64,000 nt of DNA from Dasania marina DSM 21967 (GTDB taxonomy: Bacteria > Pseudomonadota > Gammaproteobacteria > Pseudomonadales > Dasaniaceae). The notes under the pieces are model-generated. The model was not told where the DNA came from and ran no database searches. It saw only the letters and a list, made by a program, of their open reading frames with translations. The DNA lies in NCBI RefSeq assembly GCF_000373485.1, contig NZ_KB891576.1, positions 124,001 to 188,000 on the forward strand, in the 5' to 3' direction. The position numbers and the translations under genes were made by a program. Shown here one piece after another: positions 46,631 through 57,781 of the stretch (positions within the stretch are counted from its first letter, which is position 1; every line of letters begins with the position of its first letter).

Positions 46631-46897
46631 TCACCACTCCTTAACAATGGCTTTTAACTGTGCAACCTGAGCCTTGGTCAGGTTTGCCTGTTTACCTTTG
46701 GGGTAAACATACAACATTCGAATATGATCATCATTTACCACCCAATAATAGATGGCACGAACACCGCCGCTCTTTCCTGTGCCTTCAATATTCCAGCGAA
46801 CCTTACGAACACCGCCTGAGCCTTTAATAAGATCGCCCAAGTCTGGCCGATTAACCAAAGCCTCCTGTAAGTCCTTATATTCATCATCACTCATCAA
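46631..46897 (-). CDS. RelE/HigB-type toxin, N-terminus uncertain
   Basis: The frame encodes a RelE-like mRNA interferase core: GDLIKGSGGVRKVRWNIEGTGKSGGVRAIYYWVV and MLYVYPKGKQANLTKAQVAQL. The family N-terminus, recalled as ETSIFTKxIQELLSDDEY, is present upstream in frame (GAA ACC TCA ATC TTT ...) to about 46936 with no ATG, GTG or TTG before it. The start is therefore either the TTG/ATG at 46897/46894, giving a truncated toxin, or a non-standard ATT/ATC codon near 46936. The lack of the first strand could make it inactive. Confidence 0.75.
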   Translation of the reverse strand: MMSDDEYKDLQEALVNRPDLGDLIKGSGGVRKVRWNIEGTGKSGGVRAIYYWVVNDDHIRMLYVYPKGKQANLTKAQVAQLKAIVKEW

Positions 46898-46949
46898 TTC
46901 TTGAATAAGCTTGGTAAAGATTGAGGTTTCAACAATAACTATGATATCG

Positions 46950-46968
46950 ATTATACGCCATTGGCGTA
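46950..46968 (-). promoter_or_regulatory. Likely toxin-antitoxin operator over a -10 box
   Basis: TACGCCATTGGCGTA (46954-46968) is a palindrome with 7-bp arms and a one-base centre. On the minus strand TATAAT (46950-46955) overlaps its edge, so an antitoxin bound here would block transcription. No good -35 box is visible. Transcription would start close to the first in-frame toxin codons, leaving almost no leader. Apart from this, the stretch 46970-47373 shows no credible gene or repeat. Confidence 0.5.
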
Positions 46969-47373
46969 CACTATCCAGTTGTTTATTAAACGCACAGGCT
47001 ATATAAGAGATCAGCTGAAATCTAGAAAAAGATTAGAAAAATCAATGGGTTTTACCAGGCACATGATTTGAGCATGATGATAAGAGACCTTTGCACGGAA
47101 GACGATTTCGCTTTCAGACAAGGTAAAAACGCACGGAATGAGGGAATTTATACGTATAAATGACCGATTGAGCACCTTTTAAACACCGCATGGAAGTGGG
47201 ATGGCTTTCGTATAAAGGTTTCGATAAATCTATAGAAGCATCTATTATCATCCCACTCCCCCCCAAATAGACCCCCGCATCACCTAAAAAGGGGATAGCA
47301 AGGCAGCGCCTAGCCAATTATTGTTAGCCCATAAATCACAACGACAATTACCAACCACAATAATGGTGTACTC

Positions 47374-48978
47374 ATGCAAAACCAACCCGATTACAAAATC
47401 AGCGCCCACGATTGGGTAGAGCAACAAGGCCCTGAAATCTCACAGTGGCACCAAACCATTTTTGACTACGCCGAAACCGCTTGGCGTGAGTACCGATCCT
47501 GCGCCTGGTACGTAGAAAAACTTAGAGCCGAAGGTTTTGAGGTAGAAGAAGGCAGCGGCGGCATGCCCACGGCATTTTGCGCCACTTGGGAAAACGGCAA
47601 CGGCGGCCCCACCATAGGCGGCTATGCCGAATACGATGCCGTTCCCGGTAACTGCCAAGCGGCCGATGTAGTAGAAAGGCCCCGCGACGGCCTAAGCAAA
47701 CATGCTGGCGGCCACACCGACCCCCACTCTGCCCTAGGCATAGGCTCACTGACGGGCTTTTTAGCCGCTAAAGCCGCCATGGAAAAACACAACATCCCCG
47801 GTCGCTTAAAGTTTATAGGTGAGCCCGCCGAAAAGCAGCGTGCCTCTAAACCGATACACGCGGCACAAGGCTATTACGACGACATGGATGCAGCGATTAG
47901 CTTTCACCCCTGCTATATGTTGCCGCTCACCAACACTACCCGTTGGAACACTCACTGCGGCGCCGCCTTTGTGGTGATGTATACCTTTGAATGCGACAGC
48001 CCCGAAACCTGGTTAGACAGCGGCGAAGCAGCCTCCCCCATTGCCGCCTCACACGCCTCAGCGCGTGCACCCGGTGCCAATGACGCGCTAGTGCAAATGT
48101 ACAGCAACTCCAAGATGCTGAAAGAGCATTTAGTGGCCGCGGGTTGCGGCTGGTCTATGAACGAAAGCATTACCCTTGCCGGCCAAGCTACTGCCGATAA
48201 CCTGCCCGCGCAAATTGCCCAAATCCATTATATTATGCGCGTGCCTACTATAGAGATGGCCGAGCGCATCGTGCGTGGCCTAGATCAAAACGCCGCCGCC
48301 GCTGCCAGCACCTCGCACTGTACTTGGAAGAAAGATTGGATAGCCAAGTCACGCCCCGGCCTGCCCAACCACGCCATGGCGCAATTAACTTATGACAACT
48401 TAGCACTGGCCGGTGCGCCGCAATTCAACACCCCCGCCGCCATCGCCAAGGCCCAGCAGATACAAAAAAACCTAGGCATGGAAGTAATGAACCAGCCCTT
48501 TATGGAGGACATAGAAACACTGATCACGCCACAAGCAGCCGAAGCCATTTTGCGTAAAGAACTACCCGAGTGGCAAAAAAACTTTACCTCCGACGACTAC
48601 ACCGAGTACTGCTGGCACGCGCCTACCGTGCGTCTGTACATAGGCCGCCCCATGCTAAAAAGCCCCAGCAATGGCGGCAAATATCCCGCTTGGGTAATGA
48701 ACGCCCTAGGCGGTATCGCTGAAACCATAGACCCAATGATTTTTAGCGCCGGTAAAACCATCGCCGGGACTATTTTGGACCTGCTGTGCCAGCCCGGCGC
48801 TCTAGAACAAGCACAACAAGAATTTAAGGAGCGCACCGGTGGCGGCGTAGGCGGCAGCGAGTGGATAGCACCTTTATGCGACTACCCAGCACCGATACAT
48901 TTCCGCTGGCCTGAATATGTGCAAACCGAACGCGGCCACGAGTGGTGGATACCCACCCAGCCCCACGAAAAAAACTAA
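47374..48978 (+). CDS. M20-family amidohydrolase (AbgB-like)
   Basis: The 534-residue protein looks like a M20D-type amidohydrolase. It has the GGYAEYDAVPG and GGHTDPHSALGIGSL segments for metal binding and FIGEPAEKQ for the catalytic acid. It is nearest in layout to p-aminobenzoyl-glutamate hydrolase subunit B and related amidohydrolases. No signal peptide is visible. It lies between the YjiH-family gene and the AruI-like gene, 100 bp upstream of the latter. It could release arginine or a related amine from an N-acyl conjugate, which is inference. Confidence 0.8.
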   Translation: MQNQPDYKISAHDWVEQQGPEISQWHQTIFDYAETAWREYRSCAWYVEKLRAEGFEVEEGSGGMPTAFCATWENGNGGPTIGGYAEYDAVPGNCQAADVVERPRDGLSKHAGGHTDPHSALGIGSLTGFLAAKAAMEKHNIPGRLKFIGEPAEKQRASKPIHAAQGYYDDMDAAISFHPCYMLPLTNTTRWNTHCGAAFVVMYTFECDSPETWLDSGEAASPIAASHASARAPGANDALVQMYSNSKMLKEHLVAAGCGWSMNESITLAGQATADNLPAQIAQIHYIMRVPTIEMAERIVRGLDQNAAAAASTSHCTWKKDWIAKSRPGLPNHAMAQLTYDNLALAGAPQFNTPAAIAKAQQIQKNLGMEVMNQPFMEDIETLITPQAAEAILRKELPEWQKNFTSDDYTEYCWHAPTVRLYIGRPMLKSPSNGGKYPAWVMNALGGIAETIDPMIFSAGKTIAGTILDLLCQPGALEQAQQEFKERTGGGVGGSEWIAPLCDYPAPIHFRWPEYVQTERGHEWWIPTQPHEKN

Positions 48979-49013
48979 GCGCGCCGCAGCGCTCAACACA
49001 CGCACTGCACACG

Positions 49014-49046
49014 CACTAGACATCCACTAGACACCCACTAGACATT
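49014..49046 (+). repeat. Three 11-bp tandem repeats before the AruI-like gene
   Basis: CACTAGACATC (49014-49024), CACTAGACACC (49025-49035) and CACTAGACATT (49036-49046) are near-identical tandem copies in the leader of the decarboxylase gene, 29 bp before its ATG. Slippage or a repeated binding site could explain them. Confidence 0.6.
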
Positions 49047-49074
49047 GTTGAACAAATTTTTTAAAGAGGTAGTT

Positions 49075-50667
49075 ATGGCCACTTGTGGTGAAGTATTAGC
49101 AAAATTATTAGAAGCCTATGGCGTGGATACTATTTTTGGTATCCCCGGCACCCACACCATAGAGTTGTACCGCGGCATTCCGCAAACCAGCATGCGCCAC
49201 GTCACTCCACGCCATGAACAAGGCGCAGGTTTTATGGCTGATGGCTACGCTCGCGTCACCGGTAAGCCAGCCGCCTGCGTAACCGTGTCTGGCCCTGGCG
49301 CTTATAATATCGCCACCGCCATGGGCCAAGCCAAGCAAGACTCCGTGCCCATGTTAGTGATTTCTGCCGACAACAATAGCTGGCAAAAAGGTTTGGGCGA
49401 AGGCCGCCTACATGAAACCCGCGATCTACAAGCCGCCATGGCGGAGTGCTCGGTGTGGGCCCACACCCTAGCTAGACCCGATGAGTTACCGCAGGTGCTG
49501 GCCAGAGCCTTTGCTATTTTTAATAGCGAACGCCCCGGCCCCGTGCATATCACCATGCCGCTAAACGTGATCACCGCTAATGCCGACCACGTGCCCGTGC
49601 AAACCTGGCCACTGCCCAGCAAAGCCGCACCCGCGCCAGAGCAATTACAGGCTGCGGCAGAACTACTGAATAAAGCCAGCAACCCAGTATTAGTGCTGGG
49701 CGGCGGCGCCGCTGGTGCAGCTCGATCTATTTTAGAATTGGCCGAAGCATTGGGTGCACCCGTAACCACTACCCATAACGCCAAAGGCCTGTTAGCCCCC
49801 GAGCATCCACTGTATGTAGGCGGTAGCCCTTCACAAACCGCCAGCCGTGAGTTATTCCAAAATGCCGATGTGATACTGGCCATAGGCACCGAGTTTGGCG
49901 AAACCGATTACGATTTTTTCTTTACCGGCCATTTCGATATGGGCGCTGCCAAAATCATACGGGTAGATATAGATCGCGCCCAACTCAGCCGCAATGTGTT
50001 ACCCGCTATCGCCATACAAGCCGATGCCGGTTTATTTGCCCAAGCGCTTACGCCCCTACTAAGCACGCCTTGCAGTAACGGCACCGCCCGCACCGCTGTC
50101 GCCAGTGCCGCCCGCAAGGTAGATGATATAGAAGGCTACCAGCTGTTTTTAAGCCAGCTACAGGTCGCGCTACCCGGTGCAATTTTAATTGGCGACTCTA
50201 CCCAGCCCGCCTACTTTGCCGGCCTGCAATATGACGCCCCCGCTGCTCGCCGCTTTGCCAGCGCCGCCACCGGTTACGGCACGCTGGGTTATGCCCTGCC
50301 CGCCGCCTTTGGTGCCAAGCTAGGCCAGCCCCAGTTACCGGTGATCAGTTTAATTGGTGATGGTGGTTTGCAGTTCACTATTAATGAATTATCCACCGCA
50401 ATAGAGGCACAAATCCCCGTTGCCATCGTGGTATGGAATAACCAACGCTATGAAATGATTGCGCAAAACTTTATAGAAGCAGGTATGGAACCCATAGCCT
50501 GTGATATCTACACGCCAGATTTTAAAGCGATAGCACAGGCCTATGGTTGCCCCGCTTATAGAGCCCATAACCTAGAGGAATTAACGGAGTACTTGCGCAC
50601 TGCACAACAGCAAACCGTGCCCACGCTAATAGAAGTAATGGAAGCAGATTTTTTGCCCGCTCAGTAA
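49075..50667 (+). CDS. AruI-like thiamine-diphosphate 2-oxo acid decarboxylase
   Basis: The 530-residue ThDP enzyme has the N-terminal catalytic Glu region TPRHEQGAGFMADGYARV and the ThDP/Mg motif GDGGLQFTINELSTAIEAQIPVAIVVWNN near residue 435. The CGEVLAKLLEAYGVDTIFGIPGTHTIELYRG start matches AruI (5-guanidino-2-oxopentanoate decarboxylase). The start at 49075 follows AAAGAGG; the frame opens ten codons earlier. It would convert the AruH product to 4-guanidinobutanal. No aldehyde dehydrogenase or guanidinobutyrase is in the window. A strong terminator follows. Confidence 0.82.
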   Translation: MATCGEVLAKLLEAYGVDTIFGIPGTHTIELYRGIPQTSMRHVTPRHEQGAGFMADGYARVTGKPAACVTVSGPGAYNIATAMGQAKQDSVPMLVISADNNSWQKGLGEGRLHETRDLQAAMAECSVWAHTLARPDELPQVLARAFAIFNSERPGPVHITMPLNVITANADHVPVQTWPLPSKAAPAPEQLQAAAELLNKASNPVLVLGGGAAGAARSILELAEALGAPVTTTHNAKGLLAPEHPLYVGGSPSQTASRELFQNADVILAIGTEFGETDYDFFFTGHFDMGAAKIIRVDIDRAQLSRNVLPAIAIQADAGLFAQALTPLLSTPCSNGTARTAVASAARKVDDIEGYQLFLSQLQVALPGAILIGDSTQPAYFAGLQYDAPAARRFASAATGYGTLGYALPAAFGAKLGQPQLPVISLIGDGGLQFTINELSTAIEAQIPVAIVVWNNQRYEMIAQNFIEAGMEPIACDIYTPDFKAIAQAYGCPAYRAHNLEELTEYLRTAQQQTVPTLIEVMEADFLPAQ

Positions 50668-50718
50668 ATTGTTAAGTAAACATACGAAAAGTTATCTTCA
50701 GGTCTCCACCTGATATTT

Positions 50719-50748
50719 GCAGGGGCTTTATGCCCCTGCTTTTTTTTG
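50719..50748 (+). terminator. Terminator after the AruI-like gene
   Basis: GCAGGGGC (50719-50726) pairs with GCCCCTGC (50732-50739), followed by about nine T residues. It separates the catabolic set from the convergent metal-efflux operon. Confidence 0.92.
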
Positions 50749-50785
50749 TCTGTTACTTATACGGTATTGAGTGTGATGTTTATGC

Positions 50786-53926
<3,141 letters not shown>

Positions 53927-54868
53927 TTAGTGTTGGTGCTCGGCGCCAGACTTTTGCAAGTCGGCTTTGATGAGATAACTGTTGGCGATGACATAGTCTT
54001 CGCCGATGTTTAGCCCTGCTAACACTTCATTGTAGTGCTCATCGGCACGCCCCAAGGTAACGGGCCTAGCTTTATAGCTATCACCCTCTTTAACAAAAAC
54101 CACAGGCCTGCCCTCCAGCTGCTGTATCGCACTGTTGGCCACCACTAGGGGCACGGCTTCTCGCAATATGCTGACCTTGGCCTCTAGCAACATACCCGGC
54201 GTCCACTCACCGTTACGGTTATCGATGGGTACTCTGGCCAGTACAAAAGCCGAGCCTGTATCATTGGGGATTAAGTGTTTTATCACTGATAGTGCTTGGT
54301 TATTTTTCGCGTTCATATTCGCGTTCAAGCTTACCTGCTGACCTACCGCTATGGATTGTAGTTGGCTGGGGAATACCTGTAGCTCGGCCCATAAACAATC
54401 AAAGTTGGCGACGGTAAACAGGGTCTGGTCTGCCGTACTCTCACCGACGGTGGCATGCCTATCAGTGACCATGCCGCTAAGTGGTGCCGTTAGGGCGTAG
54501 CGCCTGAGGCTTTCATTCGACTCTACCTCGGCTAACACATCACCCTTGCTCACCACATCGCCAATGTTGGCTTTCGCCGTGGCAATGGTGCCGGGAAAAC
54601 GCGCCCGTATATGGCTAATTAAATCGGCATCAGCCACCACCTTACCGTAAACACTTAACGTTTGGTGAATGTCACCGGGGCCAGCGCTAGCGGTTTTTAT
54701 CCCTGACTTTGCGGCGATTTGCGGGCTGATGACTACCCCCTCATCGTGGTGATCATCACCGCTGGCGACGGCAAAAAAAATATTGAAGCTCAGCGCTATG
54801 GCCAACAACAATTGCGATAAATCGATTGCTGGCATCGTTATAAATCGTTTTGTAATACATGCGTTCAT
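53927..54868 (-). CDS. RND efflux periplasmic adaptor (CzcB-like)
   Basis: The 313-residue protein has a membrane-anchoring or signal-type segment near residues 15-40 and a histidine/aspartate stretch (DDHHDEG). Adaptor motifs are visible as GKVVADADLISHIRARFPGTIATAKANIGDVVSKGDVLAEVESNE and SGMVTDRHATVGE. It ends in AEHQH. It is shorter than many CzcB proteins and lacks an extended hairpin, but the core is complete. It overlaps the TolC-family gene by ATGA (54865-54868). Confidence 0.88.
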   Translation of the reverse strand: MNACITKRFITMPAIDLSQLLLAIALSFNIFFAVASGDDHHDEGVVISPQIAAKSGIKTASAGPGDIHQTLSVYGKVVADADLISHIRARFPGTIATAKANIGDVVSKGDVLAEVESNESLRRYALTAPLSGMVTDRHATVGESTADQTLFTVANFDCLWAELQVFPSQLQSIAVGQQVSLNANMNAKNNQALSVIKHLIPNDTGSAFVLARVPIDNRNGEWTPGMLLEAKVSILREAVPLVVANSAIQQLEGRPVVFVKEGDSYKARPVTLGRADEHYNEVLAGLNIGEDYVIANSYLIKADLQKSGAEHQH

Positions 54869-56205
54869 GGTTGTTTTTCCGTGAGTTCTGGCCCGGCCGA
54901 AGTAGTGGCTGATAAATAGTGGCTGGCGGTTAAAGGCTGGGCGGTGAGCTGCTCTATATCTGCGCCGTAACGCAATGCCGTGCTAGCGGCGGCAATTAAG
55001 CGGCGCTGGGCGGTGAGTAACTCTTGTTGCGCACTGACATAATCGATGTAGCCATAACGCCCGCGCTGATAGGCTTGTTGGGTTTCTTGCAGGGCAGCTT
55101 GTAAGGCGGGCACTATGTCTTTGCGCAGGTCACCGGCAATATGTATGGCTTGCTGACGCTGGTTAAATGCAGCAAACAACTGGGTGCGCAGCTTAAGCAG
55201 AGCAGCCGTTTTGCGGGCCGCCACGGCCTGGCTGGCGGCGGTTGCTGAACTCAGCGCGGCGCTGCTGCGGCTGCCAGCAAACAAGGGCACCGTAAACCCC
55301 GCCACCACCGCGGTATCATCACTGGCTTGCATATGTTTAATACCCAGCGACCAGTTAATGTCGGCGCTAGCTGCAGTTTTCGCCAGCGTTAGCTCGGCTT
55401 CTTTTAAACGCTGCTCGGCGGTGTATACCTGTATCGCGGGGTTGCTAGCGAGGCGACTAAACAAGGCCTCAAAACTGGCGTCCTCACCAAAGCTGTATAA
55501 GTCCCCCGTTACGGTATCGAAGCCTGCCTCGTTGGCACCCCACAGCGCGGCCAGCGCGATTTTTAGATAGCGCAGCTGCTGTTGCTGGGCATAGACACTC
55601 AAATGCGCCTGCGCAGCGGCGGCCTCGGCGCGCCTTAACTCAGCCTTAGGGCTGGCACCCGCCTGAGTACGCTTGCGCACTTCATTAACCGTCTCTTTGG
55701 CTAGGCGCTCGGCGCTATTAGCTAGGGCTAGTTGCTGCTGCGCGGACAGCACGGCTATATAACGACGCGTCACCTCGCCGAGCAAGCTTAGCGACTGTAG
55801 CTCTCGCTGGGTGTCAAAGTGGCTGCGGCTGCGCTGAGCTACTGCAATACGTGCATCGCGCTTGCCACCTAGCTCTAGGGTGGAAGACAGTGATACGGTG
55901 ATATCGGCCTGGTCAAAGCCATTAAACTCACCGGAGCCGGCAACGTTCTCTAGCTCTATCCCCAGCGCATAGGCTGGCCTGAGTCTAGCACTGGCCAGCT
56001 GACTATTAAGTACCTGCGCTTTAAATTGAAAACTTTGCAAATCCGGGTTGGCAGCCAGCGCCTGCTGTATGGCCATGGTTAGGCTTAGGCTACTACTGCC
56101 AGCCTGCACGCTGCCGCTAGCTAGCAGGGCCAGTAATAAGCCCGTAAAAATAGCTTTGATTCCGCATGGGCTAAGGCCCACAAATGCGGCGAATAATCGA
56201 AACAT
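54865..56205 (-). CDS. TolC-family outer membrane channel (CzcC-like)
   Basis: The 446-residue protein has a signal peptide (near SGSVQA) and the two-repeat alpha-helical pattern of outer-membrane efflux proteins, rich in Ala and Gln with coiled-coil helices (QRSRSHFDTQRELQSLS and ELLTAQRRLIAAASTALR). It would be the outer-membrane exit of the CzcCBA-type pump. The order here is small protein, channel, adaptor, pump. Confidence 0.88.
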   Translation of the reverse strand: MFRLFAAFVGLSPCGIKAIFTGLLLALLASGSVQAGSSSLSLTMAIQQALAANPDLQSFQFKAQVLNSQLASARLRPAYALGIELENVAGSGEFNGFDQADITVSLSSTLELGGKRDARIAVAQRSRSHFDTQRELQSLSLLGEVTRRYIAVLSAQQQLALANSAERLAKETVNEVRKRTQAGASPKAELRRAEAAAAQAHLSVYAQQQQLRYLKIALAALWGANEAGFDTVTGDLYSFGEDASFEALFSRLASNPAIQVYTAEQRLKEAELTLAKTAASADINWSLGIKHMQASDDTAVVAGFTVPLFAGSRSSAALSSATAASQAVAARKTAALLKLRTQLFAAFNQRQQAIHIAGDLRKDIVPALQAALQETQQAYQRGRYGYIDYVSAQQELLTAQRRLIAAASTALRYGADIEQLTAQPLTASHYLSATTSAGPELTEKQP

Positions 56206-56286
56206 GGTGTAATCCTGCTGTTATCGAATGATATTGATAAACCACTGCAACCAGGGCAGCGATCCATAACAGTACTATGGCGAGGA

Positions 56287-56703
56287 TTAAACTCTGGGAG
56301 GGCGAAACAAGCTGCTAGGGTGACTGCTGGCGACACTGTGGTGATAATCCACAAACCGGGCCTCAGCAAAAGAAAAGTTGGCGTTGTAAATACTATTAGC
56401 CAATAGCTTAGCCAGCTGGCCGTGACAGTGGCAGCAATGTTGGCAATCTAACAGGCTGACTGATGGGGGGGATTGTTTGTCTTGAATGTCGTGATTACTG
56501 TCGTAAGGCGTGTCGTTAAAAGTGTCGTGTAGGCTTTCGTGAAGTGAATCCTGCGGTGTATAGCCTGGCGACGCAGAATCTAGCTCGCCTTGGGTTTCAT
56601 GGTGGACTCTGTCGGACTGATGTACCTGATGGGCATCGGCAGCCGCCAACACAGATTGCAATGCAATCCATATCACCAGTATGTAGTACACAAGGCTCTT
56701 CAT
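56287..56703 (-). CDS. Small His/Cys-rich exported protein at the head of the metal-efflux operon
   Basis: The 138-residue protein (start at 56703, MKSLVYY) has a signal peptide (YYILVIWIALQSVLAAADA), several histidine-rich stretches (DAHQVHQSDRVHHETQ) and a cysteine/histidine cluster (LLDCQHCCHCHGQ). These suit metal binding in the periplasm. It occupies the position of CzcI-like proteins before czcC in other operons; sequence identity to that family is not claimed. It ends 81 bp before the TolC-family gene. Confidence 0.72.
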   Translation of the reverse strand: MKSLVYYILVIWIALQSVLAAADAHQVHQSDRVHHETQGELDSASPGYTPQDSLHESLHDTFNDTPYDSNHDIQDKQSPPSVSLLDCQHCCHCHGQLAKLLANSIYNANFSFAEARFVDYHHSVASSHPSSLFRPPRV

Positions 56704-57009
56704 TACGCCGTCCGTCATTACGCCCTCATACACCTGTCCGTTTGCATTGCTATGTCCATCTGGCTAGCTATAGCCGGTAATGTAAGTAGAAGCGCCCTAC
56801 ACATAGAACTATGCCTATTATTACCGCCGAACACTCTAGCAACAGCCTATAGAGGCTGTCAACCAACATGGCAGCATGTCTGTAATGCAAGCAGTACCGC
56901 TTACGCTAAAGATGGTCAAATTAGATATTTACAACTATAGTGGTCGGTCTAAATCATTATTTTTTAACGTATTCCTTGCGACATTACACGCTAATAAGAA
57001 GGTAAACAG

Positions 57010-57714
57010 ATGGCTGTAAAGAAACCCAAAGCAAATAAATCTAAGCGCATTACCACTGAGGGCATATTGCTTAAGCTGTGTCATTCCGTGACTTCCGTCT
57101 TAGGAGCGGCTACTGGTAAATCGGTGAAGCACTCTGCCATGGTGCAGAAAATTCAAAAAACCAGCCTGCGTCCAGATTTGGGCTGTTTCGTGTTATTTGA
57201 TGGTAGCTTTTCAGGCTTGGTGATTATCAACTTTTCCAGCAAAGCCGCTATAGAGTTATACCGCGACTATATGATTAATATGGGCATGCCCGCCGAAGAG
57301 CTAGCCAACTCCCACACCGCTGACGAAGTGGGCGACGTGATGGGTGAGTTGATGAACCAGATTGTAGGTAATTTCACCAATAAGGTAGGCAAAGAGCTAC
57401 AAACGGTGATTAATCAAAACCAACCTAAAATGATGGCGATTAATAAAAGCCTCTCCATGTCTATAGACACCAATATGGATCTCGCTCAATCGCGCCGCGT
57501 GTCTTTTAGCACTAATCAAAACAATGTGTTTTTCTTAGAATTGGCTATGGATAAAACCGAGTTTATCGAGCTAGAAGACTTCGAAGTTGAAGCTGACAGC
57601 TGCCCCGATGATATTATCAATCAAGAGGCTAATAAGCGCGCCTTAGCCAAACAAGCTGCAGCCCACGCCATCGCCCAAGACAGTGATGATTTAATCGACT
57701 CTCTAGGCATTTAA
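57010..57714 (+). CDS. DUF3334 protein with CheX/CheC-like fold
   Basis: The 234-residue protein has a basic N-terminus (KKPKANKSKR) and a central region with LGCFVLFDGSFSGLVIINFS and EVGDVMGELMNQIVGNFTNKVGKEL. The latter resembles the CheX/CheC phosphatase helix (E...N). It matches the DUF3334 family found in marine gammaproteobacteria. A role in chemotaxis-like dephosphorylation is suggested only by fold. No chemotaxis genes are nearby. It starts after AGAAGG and is followed by a terminator. Confidence 0.8.
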   Translation: MAVKKPKANKSKRITTEGILLKLCHSVTSVLGAATGKSVKHSAMVQKIQKTSLRPDLGCFVLFDGSFSGLVIINFSSKAAIELYRDYMINMGMPAEELANSHTADEVGDVMGELMNQIVGNFTNKVGKELQTVINQNQPKMMAINKSLSMSIDTNMDLAQSRRVSFSTNQNNVFFLELAMDKTEFIELEDFEVEADSCPDDIINQEANKRALAKQAAAHAIAQDSDDLIDSLGI

Positions 57715-57733
57715 AAAACACCACCGCAATAAC

Positions 57734-57760
57734 AAAAAACGGGCATTAAGCCCGTTTTTT
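57734..57760. terminator. Bidirectional terminator between DUF3334 and NhaC genes
   Basis: AAAAAACGGGC (57734-57744) pairs with GCCCGTTTTTT (57750-57760) around a 5-nt loop. A/T runs on both sides allow termination of the two convergent genes. Confidence 0.9.
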
Positions 57761-57781
57761 TATGCCTGTTATTTTTAGCCG

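Noticed and set aside
47114-47317. A 67-codon minus-strand frame upstream of the amidohydrolase gene
   Set aside because: No ribosome-binding site, no recognisable domain and no operon context; likely chance.
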